Origin: Lactobacillus sp. YT155 | GTDB taxonomy: Bacteria; Bacillota; Bacilli; Lactobacillales; Lactobacillaceae | NCBI RefSeq assembly: GCF_030504545.1 | Contig: NZ_JAUKWP010000001.1 | Location: 233,255-297,254, forward strand | Length of the DNA: 64,000 nt | Reading direction: 5' to 3' | Shown: in pieces, positions 45,425 to 54,245 of the stretch | Layout: the number at the start of each line of letters is the position of its first letter | Position numbering within the stretch: the first letter of the stretch is position 1 | Position numbers and translations under genes: made by a program | Notes under the pieces: generated by a model | The model's input: only the letters and a program-made list of their open reading frames with translations | Told to the model about the DNA's origin: nothing | Database searches by the model: none

Positions 45425-46385
45425 AGCAATCGCATTTGTAATTAAACACAAAATTGCATCTCTTATCGTTTTAATCGTTATTATTGCTGGTGGTTTTGGA
45501 ATACACAAATTAATGAATCCATCACCACAAAGCATCATGAATTCTATTGAAGTTAAGACCGAAGGATATGAAGGACACGGACATGCTGAGGTAGTTCAAT
45601 CCAAATCAAACAAGGAAAAAATCAAAAAGCTTTACGAAACAATGGCTTTATTAGAAGCAAAAAGAGCTAATTTTGATACGGCTGTTGTTAAACGTGTCTT
45701 TGAAAATGAAAAAGACCCTGAAGTTGCTTTAAACAAATTCAAAGATGAAAACAGTGATATTTATTCAGCCAAATCATCAACAGACTTATCACAGAATAAC
45801 GCATTTTACACTAGAATGAAGGCAATTGAACCAACTTGGTCAGGTTCTTTCGATAAGAACGGTGATGTTGGATACATCGGATTCAAAGATACTTCATCTG
45901 ATCCAGCATTCAAACCTTTTTCAAAGAAAATTAAAGTTTCTGGATTAAAGAAACAAAAGAAAATGAATGTCAAAGTTAGTGATTTTAAAGTTGTTTATAA
46001 TAAAGCTAAATATGACAAAGCTTATGCAAAAAAACTTAAAGAACAACAAGAAGAAAAACAAAAAGCAGATGCCGCAGATTCGTTTAGCATTTACTATGGT
46101 ACACCTGAAGAAAATGCAAAAAACTATTTGCAAAGTGATTTAGATAAGTACTATGACATCTATTATAAAGGCAAAAAAATAGACAAGCTTTCAAAAATTT
46201 ATGATGGATGGAAAATTGACAAAGATAATATGGAAACTGACATTAGCAAAGCATCAGAGATTTTCTTTGATGGAAGTGCACTTCTTAACTTAGTTGATTC
46301 AAATTATAGTAAACATAGTGAAGAAGGAAGTATTATTTATAATCTAAAAGAAGATAAATATTATAAGGTTCCAATTGAAAAATAA
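45417..46385 (+). CDS. Membrane-anchored extracytoplasmic protein, YvbJ/DUF5105-like features
   Basis: 322 residues from ATG 45417 (GAGGAG 10 nt upstream, coupled to the preceding stop). One helix near 13-30, then an external region. The segment IEVKTEGYEGHGHAEV near 44-59 resembles the GYnGxG strand of zinc-ribbon/DUF5105-type envelope proteins, and a lysine-rich stretch with KLKEQQEEKQKADAADS lies near 204-221. Function unknown. Confidence 0.6.
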   Translation: MTKAIAFVIKHKIASLIVLIVIIAGGFGIHKLMNPSPQSIMNSIEVKTEGYEGHGHAEVVQSKSNKEKIKKLYETMALLEAKRANFDTAVVKRVFENEKDPEVALNKFKDENSDIYSAKSSTDLSQNNAFYTRMKAIEPTWSGSFDKNGDVGYIGFKDTSSDPAFKPFSKKIKVSGLKKQKKMNVKVSDFKVVYNKAKYDKAYAKKLKEQQEEKQKADAADSFSIYYGTPEENAKNYLQSDLDKYYDIYYKGKKIDKLSKIYDGWKIDKDNMETDISKASEIFFDGSALLNLVDSNYSKHSEEGSIIYNLKEDKYYKVPIEK

Positions 46386-46406
46386 ATATAGAAAGAAGGC
46401 CTAATT

Positions 46407-46706
46407 ATGGCAGAACTTATTTTAGCAATCATTATAATTGGATTAGGATACTTAGGATTTAAAAAAATTACCAAACCCAAGTATCGCATTGCTATGACTG
46501 ATCCAATCACAGGTTATGTAAAATACTTATTCAGAATAGACGGTATTAATAATTCATTCGACTACACAGCAAACCCCGATGAAGCAATGTTATTTCTGGA
46601 TACAGTAACACCAGCTCGATATATGAAGGAATTAGACAAGAAGACTTCACCTAGAATAGAAGTAAAAAAAGGATTTTCTTGGAAGAGACTAGAGCGTATT
46701 GGTTGA
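46407..46706 (+). CDS. Small membrane-anchored protein
   Basis: 99 residues: N-terminal helix LILAIIIIGLGYLGF (4-18) and a cytoplasmic or external domain with YRIAMTDPITGYVKYLFRID. Family not recognised. GAAAGAAGG precedes the ATG. Third gene of the operon. Confidence 0.6.
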   Translation: MAELILAIIIIGLGYLGFKKITKPKYRIAMTDPITGYVKYLFRIDGINNSFDYTANPDEAMLFLDTVTPARYMKELDKKTSPRIEVKKGFSWKRLERIG

Positions 46707-46718
46707 GGATATGTAATT

Positions 46719-47204
46719 ATGAAAAAAATAACAAAATCAAGTTTATTAAGTGTTTTTCTCACTTTGTTTTTATTGATTGCTGTCGGATGTAGCAATAATT
46801 CTTCTAAAGAAAAAATTTCTGATTCCAAACCTAAAGTTGAGAAAAAAGAAACTAAACCAAAAAAAGAAATAAAAAAAGCTGAAGAGCCAGAAAAAATTGA
46901 TAACAAGCATATAATTATAATGGCTTGGCAAAAATATCAAGGTAGTTCTTTAGATGGCTATCATTACTATATGAATGACGGCAAATATGTTCTTCAGCAA
47001 CCGCAAATGAGAGCAACTATTTTCACAATGGACAGTGCAAATGTGACTTTATTACCAATCTATGCTTCTGACGAACCACAAACCATTTCAATTGAAGAAT
47101 TGAAAAAGAATTACTATTCAACGCCTGAGCAGAAGCAAAAAACAGATAGCTTGGTAAACCAAGTAAGTGATGTTGCTTTAGTAAATGGCGACTTACCAAA
47201 CTAA
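46719..47204 (+). CDS. Lipoprotein with charged linker
   Basis: 161 residues. Signal peptide ending in lipobox AVGC (Cys24), then a lysine/glutamate-rich linker near 30-62 and a C-terminal domain (MAWQKYQGSSLDGYHYYMND near 69-88). DUF4767/DUF4828-type lipoproteins of lactobacilli look similar, but I cannot assign it. Last gene of the XRE-linked operon. Confidence 0.65.
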   Translation: MKKITKSSLLSVFLTLFLLIAVGCSNNSSKEKISDSKPKVEKKETKPKKEIKKAEEPEKIDNKHIIIMAWQKYQGSSLDGYHYYMNDGKYVLQQPQMRATIFTMDSANVTLLPIYASDEPQTISIEELKKNYYSTPEQKQKTDSLVNQVSDVALVNGDLPN

Positions 47205-47311
47205 AAGCAAGAGAATTAAAACGTATCTGCTAAAATTACAGATACCAATACTCAAAAAAACAATTACTTTCACTAGTTTCATCACTTTAATTAAACCCAG
47301 TTAACCTCAAG

Positions 47312-47360
47312 GCCCAATTATCAGAAATATTAATCTGATAATTGGGCTTTTGATTTCTTT
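47312..47360 (+). terminator. Terminator of the envelope operon
   Basis: GCCCAATTATCAG/CTGATAATTGGGC, perfect 13-bp arms with a 10-nt loop, then a T-rich tract. Confidence 0.9.
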
Positions 47361-47367
47361 TCCATAC

Positions 47368-47400
47368 TAAAAATCCCTGCCATTTCTGGTAGGAATTTTG
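47368..47400 (-). terminator. Terminator of guaA
   Basis: On the minus strand AAAATTCCTACCA/TGGCAGGGATTTTT, loop GAAA, then T-rich. About 95 bp beyond the guaA stop; nothing else is seen in between. Confidence 0.65.
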
Positions 47401-47495
47401 GTAGGGAACTATGTTATTTTTAATGAAAATCAAACATTTTAGGCGTCGAAGAATGTTGATTTATCGGCATTCACCATTCATATTAGGCTAACTAC

Positions 47496-49043
47496 TTATT
47501 CCCATTCTACTGTTGCTGGCGGTTTGGAGGTGATATCGTAGACGATACGGTTAACGTGATCCACTTCATTTACGATTCTGGTTGAAACAGTTTGTAGTAC
47601 TTCCCAAGGGATTCTTGAGAAGTCGGCGGTCATTCCGTCGATTGAGTTTACGGCACGAATTCCGACTGTGTAGTCGTATGTACGTCCGTCTCCCATGACA
47701 CCAACTGAACGAATTCCTGGTAAAACAGTGAAGTATTGCCAAACTGTTCTGTCTAAGCCAGCTTTTGCAAATTCTTCTCTTAGGATATAGTCACTATCAC
47801 GGACAATTTTTAGTTTGTCTTCAGTAACTTCGCCTAGTACACGAATTCCTAATCCTGGTCCTGGGAATGGTTGACGCCAAACAAGTTCGTGAGGCATTCC
47901 TAGCTTCTCACCTAATTCTCTAACTTCATCTTTGAAGAGAGTATTCAATGGTTCAATTAAGCTGAATTGCATGTCTTCTGGAAGTCCGCCAACATTATGA
48001 TGTGACTTGATAGTTGTAGCTGTGCTAGTACCACTCTCGATAATGTCAGTGTACAAAGTTCCCTGAGCCAAGAAGTCGATTCCATTTAGTTTGGTTGCTT
48101 CTTCGTCGAAAACTTGAATAAATTCATTTCCAATGATTTTACGTTTCTTTTCTGGGTCAGACACTCCACTGAGTTTATCTAAGAAACGTTTTCTAGCATC
48201 TACTTGAATAATATTTAGTCCGAACTTACCGCCCAGACTATCCATTACTTGTTCAACTTCGCCTTTTCTAAGTAGACCATGATCAACAAAAATACTTACT
48301 AATTGATCACCAATAGCTTCGTGGAGTAATACACCAACAACTGAAGAATCGACACCACCAGAAAGTCCTAACAAGACCTTCTTGTCGCCAACTTTTTCAC
48401 GAATGTTAGCTATCTGCATTTGAATGAAATCTTCCATGCTCCAGTTGTCTGTTGCACCACAAATACCGAAAGCAAAGTTCTTCAAGATATCCATTCCGTA
48501 TTCGGTATTACGAACTTCGGTATGGAATTGAATTCCATAAATTTTCTTCTCATGATTCTCGATTGCAGCAAATGGTGTGTTGTCACTAACTGCACTAGTT
48601 ACGAAACCTTCTGGAATTGCAGTAACTTTATCACCATGACTCATCCACACGATTTGTTTCTCAGGAAGTCCTTTGAATAACTCTGTGTCTTTATCTTGAA
48701 CAGTGATTTCAGCTTTACCATATTCACGTTCAGTTGAAGCTTCAACTTTACCACCGTTTTTGAAACTGATTAATTGCATACCATAACAAATTCCTAAAAT
48801 TGGAATACCTAATTCAAAAATTTCAGGATCAATTGAGAATGCATTTTCATCATAAACACTCATTGGACCACCAGAAAGAATAATTCCTTTCGGTGCCATT
48901 TCTTTAATTTCAGCGGCGGTTATCGTGTTGGCCAGCAGAACTGAGTAAACTCCTAATTCCCTAATTCTTCTAGTAATCAACTGGTTGTATTGACTACCGT
49001 AGTCTAAGACAATAATACTATCAGCATTTGTTTGTTCTGCCAC
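47496..49043 (-). CDS. guaA: GMP synthase (glutamine-hydrolysing)
   Basis: Converts XMP to GMP using glutamine and ATP. 515 residues from GTG 49043 (AGGTGA upstream; an in-frame GTG three codons earlier overlaps that site). Class I amidotransferase domain with nucleophile Cys86 in GICYGMQ and His in IQFHTEV near 170; PP-loop SGGVDSSV near 230; C-terminal dimerisation domain with [13 protein letters not shown] end. Monocistronic. No purine riboswitch found upstream, only two dispersed repeats. Confidence 0.97.
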   Translation of the reverse strand: MAEQTNADSIIVLDYGSQYNQLITRRIRELGVYSVLLANTITAAEIKEMAPKGIILSGGPMSVYDENAFSIDPEIFELGIPILGICYGMQLISFKNGGKVEASTEREYGKAEITVQDKDTELFKGLPEKQIVWMSHGDKVTAIPEGFVTSAVSDNTPFAAIENHEKKIYGIQFHTEVRNTEYGMDILKNFAFGICGATDNWSMEDFIQMQIANIREKVGDKKVLLGLSGGVDSSVVGVLLHEAIGDQLVSIFVDHGLLRKGEVEQVMDSLGGKFGLNIIQVDARKRFLDKLSGVSDPEKKRKIIGNEFIQVFDEEATKLNGIDFLAQGTLYTDIIESGTSTATTIKSHHNVGGLPEDMQFSLIEPLNTLFKDEVRELGEKLGMPHELVWRQPFPGPGLGIRVLGEVTEDKLKIVRDSDYILREEFAKAGLDRTVWQYFTVLPGIRSVGVMGDGRTYDYTVGIRAVNSIDGMTADFSRIPWEVLQTVSTRIVNEVDHVNRIVYDITSKPPATVEWE

Positions 49044-49095
49044 TACCTTCACCTCGTCTAAATTTATTTAATTAATAATTAATTGTACAAATAAA

Positions 49096-49209
49096 GAGCG
49101 TGAAAGTCCACGGGTAAAAGCCGAGTACTAAAGAAAAAAATCATGAGATTGGAGTAATCTTGTAATTTTTTAATTTAGACAGAGGATTTTGTGGACTTGA
49201 GTGCGTTTC
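49096..49209 (+). repeat. Dispersed structured repeat, copy 3
   Basis: 114 bp: GAGCGTGAAAGTCCAC, GAGTACTAAAG, apex GATTGGAGTAATC, TTTAGACAGAGG, GTGGACTTGAGTGCGTTTC. The lower stem AAGTCCAC/GTGGACTT differs completely in sequence from other copies but pairs perfectly, which is compensatory change. Confidence 0.85.
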
Positions 49210-49215
49210 AAACAA

Positions 49216-49328
49216 GAGCGTTACAACTAGCGGGAATAAAGTGAGTACTAAGAAAAATAAAATTCATTTCGCTAGAAATTGATTTTATTTTGGTTAGACG
49301 GAACTTTTTGCTAGTTGTGGCGCGTTTC
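49216..49328 (+). repeat. Dispersed structured repeat, copy 4
   Basis: 113 bp, 6 bp after copy 3 and in the same orientation: GAGCGTTACAACTAGC, GAGTACTAAG, apex TTTCGCTAGAAA, GGTTAGACGGAAC, GCTAGTTGTGGCGCGTTTC. Lower stem CAACTAGC/GCTAGTTG. With copy 3 it fills the guaA upstream gap, where I see no gene. Confidence 0.85.
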
Positions 49329-49363
49329 AATGGATTACATTGACTGGTTACAAGCAATATAAA

Positions 49364-49396
49364 AAAGCTAGTACATTTAAGTACTAGCTTTTTTAT
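49364..49396. terminator. Terminator of the DUF5105-like lipoprotein gene
   Basis: AAAAAAGCTAGTAC/GTACTAGCTTTTTT, loop ATTTAA. Bidirectional shape. Confidence 0.9.
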
Positions 49397-50403
49397 TAAT
49401 ATACATCACCACTAAAGGTACTTACTAATGAATCAAAGTCATCATCATCAGTATCGACTTTCCACTTCTTACCGTCTTTTACAAATTTAATTTTAATGTA
49501 ATCGCCTTTTTTCATATTGTCGGTTGTTAAGTATGAATCTACCTTACCAACCATTTCTTTAGCTGCGACTTCATAAGTATCAGTGTCATAGTCTTCTTTT
49601 GCTTCGGCTTCATCCTCTTTTTGTTCTTGTAGTGTTTCATAATCATCATCGAATTTTCCAAGATCAATTAGACGTCCTTCAAGTTGAACAACTGGTTCAC
49701 CGTCATCAATGGTTACTTTTGCTTTCAACTCGGCGTTAGCGGCATTGAATTTTTGAATTTTATCCGTAAGCGTAGTTACGGTTGCATCATCAGCAGAATC
49801 AATAAAGAAATGTGAATTAATATCATCTTTCATTGCATCTTTAAATTCTTTTTTATCGTCATCTTTATTGGTTGAAATATACTTACTGTAATTAGGATCA
49901 TCTTTTCCCAAAATAACAGTATTTACATAAGCGTCAGCAGCTTCTTTAAGACCAGCTGTGACATTTTTGTATTTCTTAGTATCAATCTTAACCGTGTTAG
50001 CTTTATTCTTATCTTCACTAAGAGAATCATACTTCAAAGTATACTTAGTATTCTTCTTAGCTTTGAAATACACGTATCCTTGAACTTTTTCTCCCTTAGC
50101 TATCTTCTCAATACTCAAATCGCCATCATCAAAATATGATGTAGCTCTAAGCTTATTACCATCATTATCAATTAAGTTAAGGTCATAGCTATTAAGAGTC
50201 AACTTCTTAGTACCAGTATTTGTTACTTTAATTCTTAAAGCAAGCAAATCACCATCATCTGTAGCAGTGAACTTACCAGACTTAACTTCAAGCGTTACAT
50301 TCTGACCTTTCACCGAATGGCTGGCGTCATCTTTCTTCTGACATCCCACAATAACAAAAATCAACGGTAGTAATAATAAGGTAAACCATAATTTCTTCTT
50401 CAT
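49396..50403 (-). CDS. Lipoprotein with DUF4352-like and DUF5105-like domains
   Basis: 335 residues. Signal peptide with lipobox IVGC (Cys21). A Telobox-type beta domain near 35-135 (VTLEVKSGKFTATDDGDLLA, then LRIKVTNTGTKKLTL) is typical of DUF4352; the rest (ADAYVNTVILGKDDPNYSKY onward) is DUF5105-like, with an acidic coil EQKEDEAEAKEDYDTDTYE. Extracellular, role unknown. ATG 50403. Confidence 0.75.
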   Translation of the reverse strand: MKKKLWFTLLLLPLIFVIVGCQKKDDASHSVKGQNVTLEVKSGKFTATDDGDLLALRIKVTNTGTKKLTLNSYDLNLIDNDGNKLRATSYFDDGDLSIEKIAKGEKVQGYVYFKAKKNTKYTLKYDSLSEDKNKANTVKIDTKKYKNVTAGLKEAADAYVNTVILGKDDPNYSKYISTNKDDDKKEFKDAMKDDINSHFFIDSADDATVTTLTDKIQKFNAANAELKAKVTIDDGEPVVQLEGRLIDLGKFDDDYETLQEQKEDEAEAKEDYDTDTYEVAAKEMVGKVDSYLTTDNMKKGDYIKIKFVKDGKKWKVDTDDDDFDSLVSTFSGDVY

Positions 50404-50460
50404 AATTCCGTCCCCATATTTAGTTTATTTATAAATTATATCATATAAAATAATCCACAA

Positions 50461-50494
50461 AAATATCCCTAGTTAATAATTAACCAGGAATATA
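50461..50494 (-). terminator. Terminator of the LRR-LPXTG gene
   Basis: Arms ATATTCCTGGTTAA/TTAACTAGGGATAT around a 4-nt TTAT loop, with T5 on the minus strand. Confidence 0.75.
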
Positions 50495-50508
50495 TAAATC
50501 AGAATTAA

Positions 50509-51720
50509 CTAATTAGTCATTTTGCGTTTCAAAGCGTATGCACTTGTTAAAGTTCCTAATAAAATAATTCCTGAAACTGTAAGCAACGTTGTATTCATTC
50601 CACTTGTTTGTGGGAGTTTCTTTGTTGTTTTGTGAGTTATCTTCTTTGAAACTATTTTGGTAGTTGTCTTTACATCTTTTTTCACAGGATCGATTGGATC
50701 ATCAACTTTTGCAGCTTCGTTTTTAGTATAAACGTAAGTTACAGCTTGGGCTGCTTCAGTAAATGTTCCGGTTGCACTTCCTTGAACTTCTTTGAAAGTA
50801 TAACCATTAATAGCTAGTTTATCGGTAGAATACTTTTCGCCAGCTGTTCCTGATTTCACAACGTCAGCAATAATTTTATTACCTTGTTCATCAACATAAC
50901 TGGCTGTTACAGTTCCAGTAGGAACCGGCTTATATCTATCGTAATCAGTATAGAAAGTCCAGGTAGTAACATTCCCATTTTCATCATTTCCAGCAATATA
51001 TTTTGAAACATTTTGGTCCTTAGGTATTGTCAAAATATTAGTAGCTGGATCAAAGCCTGTTTGAGTTCTTGCCTTAAACACCTCGATTAAAGTTGGTGAA
51101 ATAACCGTCGATAAATCTGCTGTTTTTGAACCATCAGGTTGTATTGTAATAAATTCGACTAAATCAATGATGATATTTCCAGTATGTTCTTTAACCAGAT
51201 TACAGCCAGTGAACTTCGTCATACCAGCACTGATTAACACAGTCTCGTTGAATCTAGAATGATAGGCAGTAACCAAGTTAGGACAATCTCTCAAATCTAA
51301 CTCTTTCAAATTAGGATTGTGCTCTGCATAGGTAATCCACTGTAGAGACTCCATTCCTCTCACATCCACCTTAGCTATTGAGGAATTAGCGATGTATAGT
51401 CTTCGTAAGGAAGTTAATAGTTTAACTCCGGTTAAGCTGGAAATATTTTCAACCTTCATAGTTGTAATGGTTGAAATTTCGTCCTCCGAAAGTTTTCCGT
51501 TCTTGTCTGTATCGTATATAGCTAATTGCGTTCTAAAGCTGGCATCTGGGAAATTAGTGGCATTCAAGCTAATATCGCCACTTGCTCTAACGGTTGTACC
51601 ATTTTTTGCCTGTTGACTTACCGGTGCAGTAGCAGTCGCTTGGGCTGAACTTACTAAGAATGGCAAAATTATCCCGACAATTAAAGCTGCATAACTTATT
51701 TTTTTAATTGAGTTTCTCAT
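50509..51720 (-). CDS. LPXTG-type surface protein with EF-hand-like motif, leucine-rich repeats and MucBP domain
   Basis: 403 residues. Signal peptide to about 28. An EF-hand-like loop DTDKNGKLSEDE near 70-81, then leucine-rich units (MKVENISSLTGVKLLTSLRR, LKELDLRDCPNLV) to about 165, a MucBP-type repeat near 280-335 (VTASYVDEQGNKIIADVVKS), a lysine/threonine linker, LPQTSG near 370, a helix and KRKMTN. LPQTxE is the usual lactobacillar signal; here serine and glycine replace G and E. Likely adhesin. Confidence 0.85.
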   Translation of the reverse strand: MRNSIKKISYAALIVGIILPFLVSSAQATATAPVSQQAKNGTTVRASGDISLNATNFPDASFRTQLAIYDTDKNGKLSEDEISTITTMKVENISSLTGVKLLTSLRRLYIANSSIAKVDVRGMESLQWITYAEHNPNLKELDLRDCPNLVTAYHSRFNETVLISAGMTKFTGCNLVKEHTGNIIIDLVEFITIQPDGSKTADLSTVISPTLIEVFKARTQTGFDPATNILTIPKDQNVSKYIAGNDENGNVTTWTFYTDYDRYKPVPTGTVTASYVDEQGNKIIADVVKSGTAGEKYSTDKLAINGYTFKEVQGSATGTFTEAAQAVTYVYTKNEAAKVDDPIDPVKKDVKTTTKIVSKKITHKTTKKLPQTSGMNTTLLTVSGIILLGTLTSAYALKRKMTN

Positions 51721-51823
51721 TTGTCACCTACGATATATAATAAAATAATTATATCATCGATACGAATATATTGAAACGAATTAACGGCTAAATATCAGGT
51801 TTTTTACATAATTTTCTCCATTA

Positions 51824-51860
51824 AAAAAATCCGTGATTACTAATTAACCGCGGATTTTTT
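51824..51860. terminator. Terminator-like hairpin between coaA and the LPXTG gene
   Basis: AAAAAATCCG/CGGATTTTTT with a 17-nt interior. Serves coaA on the minus strand after the relic LPXTG tail. Confidence 0.75.
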
Positions 51861-51882
51861 AAAGTTAGAAATAACTAATCAG

Positions 51883-51912
51883 TTATTTTCTTTTCAAACT
51901 GTAAATAATGCT
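51883..51912 (-). pseudogene. Relic C-terminus of an LPXTG protein
   Basis: The minus strand reads ...SIIYSLKRK-stop, matching the SAYALKRK end of the LPXTG gene 1.4 kb away. The 23 bases after it (51867-51889 on the plus strand) match 50500-50522 at 20 of 23. A terminator follows in both cases, so this looks like the surviving end of a second copy. Confidence 0.45.
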
Positions 51913-51933
51913 ATTTCATCTGTTTTAAAATTT

Positions 51934-52860
51934 TTAGTATTTTTTCAAATAAACTTTATCAATCTGATGATTGCTAGCTTTATGCAGAATTAAATCAGCA
52001 CGATTCTTAGTGGGCTCAATGTAGTCAACTAAGTTCTTATAGTTAACATTCTCCCAAGTTTCGTCCGCCATTTTCAAAGCCTCATTACGGTCACCCAATG
52101 CCCATTGATGATAGTAACTAGTTTCATCGGTGAAGGCTGAATCTAACAAGGTTTCGAATCTCTGCATAAACCAATTCTTAATATCGGACGTTTGGGCATC
52201 AATATACAGCGAAAAATCAAAAAAGTCACTTACATAAACTCGTTGACTCTCTGGCAATTGCAAAGTATTGATCCCTTCAATGATTAAAATATCTGGTTGA
52301 TTAATTTGATAATGTTCGCCTTGAACAATATCGTAAATTTGATGTGAGTATTTAGGATATTCAACTGGTCCTTGATTGTCCTTCATCCTACTCAAGAATT
52401 CTAAAAGTTTAGGCATGTCATAACTTTCAGGAAATCCTTTTCGTTCGAGAATACCCTTTTTCTCAAGGTCTTCATTTGAATATAAAAATCCATCAGTCGT
52501 GATTTGCTCTACTTTGTATTGTGGATAGGCACGCTCAAGCATTAACTTCAAAAGTCGAGCCGTGGTACTTTTACCAACGGCCACACTTCCAGAAATTCCG
52601 ATGACAAACGGAGTGTTATGAACTGGTTGATTCAAAAATTTTGCCTTGGATTTTTGCATATCTTTAAAACGGTGCATGAAGATATGAAGCAAATGACGAA
52701 TTGGCGCATAAATAACGCGAACATCGTCCACGGAAATTTCATCATCTAATGATTTTAAGCGAGTTAATTCAGCATCGGTAATTGCCACAGGTGATTTTAC
52801 CCCATGAAATTTTTGCCATTGCTCACGATTGAATACATCATAATTAATCATTTCATCCAT
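51934..52860 (-). CDS. coaA: Pantothenate kinase, type I
   Basis: First step of coenzyme A synthesis. 308 residues, P-loop kinase: GISGSVAVGKSTTAR near 88-102, TTDGFLY near 121-127, IIEGINTLQ near 193-201. Closely matches bacterial CoaA. ATG 52860 has AGG 8 nt upstream; ATG 52851 is an alternative. Co-directional with the GNAT gene 9 nt upstream. Confidence 0.96.
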   Translation of the reverse strand: MDEMINYDVFNREQWQKFHGVKSPVAITDAELTRLKSLDDEISVDDVRVIYAPIRHLLHIFMHRFKDMQKSKAKFLNQPVHNTPFVIGISGSVAVGKSTTARLLKLMLERAYPQYKVEQITTDGFLYSNEDLEKKGILERKGFPESYDMPKLLEFLSRMKDNQGPVEYPKYSHQIYDIVQGEHYQINQPDILIIEGINTLQLPESQRVYVSDFFDFSLYIDAQTSDIKNWFMQRFETLLDSAFTDETSYYHQWALGDRNEALKMADETWENVNYKNLVDYIEPTKNRADLILHKASNHQIDKVYLKKY

Positions 52861-52869
52861 ATAACTAAC

Positions 52870-53382
52870 CTAGATTCCGAAAGATTTTTGATACTCAATT
52901 AATCCTTTTACTTCAGACAATGCGCCTGGTTCTAATTCTTTAATCAAAAAATATTTATCTTCAACGGGATAATCAACAGAGATATCGAACTTGCTAGCTT
53001 TTTCATAACCAAATCTACCATAGTATTCGGGATAACCCATAATATGAATTGCTTCAAATCCTAAATCAGTTGCCATGTTCTCGGCGTACTTGATTAACTC
53101 AGCGCCGATTCCCATCCCTTGATGATCGTCAGCCACCGCGATTGGCCCTAGACAGAGCGCTTTAGCATAGTCACCAATTTGAATTGTTGATAGCATCACA
53201 TAGCCAATCAATTCATCATCTTCAACTGCCACAATATCCAGCTCTGGAATGTATTGAGTTTCCTGTCTTAACTTACCAATTAGAACTTCTTCATGGTCAG
53301 AAAACTCAGCCTTTTCAAAAACTCTTTTGACTAATTCTTGAGACTTTTGAAACTCATTATTTTTTATTGGTCTTACAATCAT
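52870..53382 (-). CDS. GNAT family N-acetyltransferase (YhbS-like)
   Basis: 170 residues from ATG 53382. Acetyl-CoA motif PIAVADDHQGMGIGAELIKY near 93-112, then IHIMGYPEYYGRFGYEKAS, typical of the YhbS group. Acceptor unknown. Two-gene operon with coaA. Confidence 0.88.
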   Translation of the reverse strand: MIVRPIKNNEFQKSQELVKRVFEKAEFSDHEEVLIGKLRQETQYIPELDIVAVEDDELIGYVMLSTIQIGDYAKALCLGPIAVADDHQGMGIGAELIKYAENMATDLGFEAIHIMGYPEYYGRFGYEKASKFDISVDYPVEDKYFLIKELEPGALSEVKGLIEYQKSFGI

Positions 53383-53448
53383 CAATTTATTCTCTCTTTA
53401 ATAAATGTTATTCTTATTATAATAGAAAAAAGTAATAAAGGTGTATAT

Positions 53449-54015
53449 ATGACAAAAATTGTTTTATTCGGCGATTCTATTTTGGCGGGCTCATTTAACG
53501 GGAAAACTTCTGATATTTTCACTGATCGTATCAAACATAATTTCCCCGATGCTGAAGTAATTAACGCTTCAATTCCCGGTCACAGAACTAGCGATGCCAT
53601 CACTCATGTTGACCGCGATGTTGCCAAACTAGAAGCAGATGCCGTGGTAGTTTTCTTTGGAGCTAACGATGTCTCGACAAATAACGAAATGAAACCCGGC
53701 TATTTCACTTCAAATCTCGACTATATAATTGAAAGTATCGGTGCGGACAAAATTGTCCTTGTTTCTCCACCATACATTGATTACAAACGACAGCAACATC
53801 GTTCGTGGCCTCGTCAAATTCAATTTGAATTGGCCGTTGAACATGTCGCTAAAGAACACGACATCCCTTATGTTGATATTATGAAAGAAATGCGCGCCAC
53901 CGCTAATCCAAATTCCTTACTACAAGGTGATGGCTTGCACTTTACTGACAAAGCTTATGATTTGTTAGAAAAAGAATTGGTGCCAAAAATAAAGAACGTG
54001 ATAAACAGAGCGTGA
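53449..54015 (+). CDS. SGNH/GDSL hydrolase
   Basis: 188-residue esterase or lipase. Block I FGDSILAGS with nucleophile Ser10, Gly44 in IPGHR, block III GAND with Asn73, block V DGLHF with Asp161 and His164. Start at ATG 53449 (AAAGGTG upstream); the frame extending upstream to 53338 has no site. The stop codon TGA is inside the GAGCGTGA start of a dispersed repeat. Confidence 0.92.
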   Translation: MTKIVLFGDSILAGSFNGKTSDIFTDRIKHNFPDAEVINASIPGHRTSDAITHVDRDVAKLEADAVVVFFGANDVSTNNEMKPGYFTSNLDYIIESIGADKIVLVSPPYIDYKRQQHRSWPRQIQFELAVEHVAKEHDIPYVDIMKEMRATANPNSLLQGDGLHFTDKAYDLLEKELVPKIKNVINRA

Positions 54016-54123
54016 TAAGAAGCGCTTAAAGATTGAGCACTAACGAAATTTAATTAAATTACTTCGTAAGAAGTGGCTTGATTAAATAAGTTAGGTGAAA
54101 TCTTTGCTTCTTGGAACGCGTTT
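54008..54123 (+). repeat. Dispersed structured repeat, copy 5
   Basis: 116 bp: GAGCGTGATAAGAAGCG, GAGCACTAACG, apex ACTTCGTAAGAAGT, GTTAGGTGAAATC, GCTTCTTGGAACGCGTTT. Overlaps the last 8 bases of the SGNH gene, supplying its stop codon, so it lies in that mRNA. Confidence 0.87.
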
Positions 54124-54130
54124 AAAACGA

Positions 54131-54244
54131 GAGCGTGACAAGTGACGGGAGAAATTGAACACTAAGATGATTTAGAATTGATTTCGTTAGAAGTCGGTTC
54201 AAAATTAACTTAGGCGGAAATTTCTGTTGCTTGGAATGCGTTTT
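54131..54244 (+). repeat. Dispersed structured repeat, copy 6
   Basis: 114 bp, 7 bp after copy 5 in the same orientation: GAGCGTGACAAGTGACGGG, GAACACTAAG, apex ATTTCGTTAGAAGT, CTTAGGCGGAAATTT, TTGCTTGGAATGCGTTTT. Second tandem pair, like copies 3 and 4. Confidence 0.87.
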
Positions 54245-54245
54245 A

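Noticed and set aside
49044-49395. Purine riboswitch before guaA
   Set aside because: No conserved purine-aptamer core or paired terminator; the region is filled by the two dispersed repeats.
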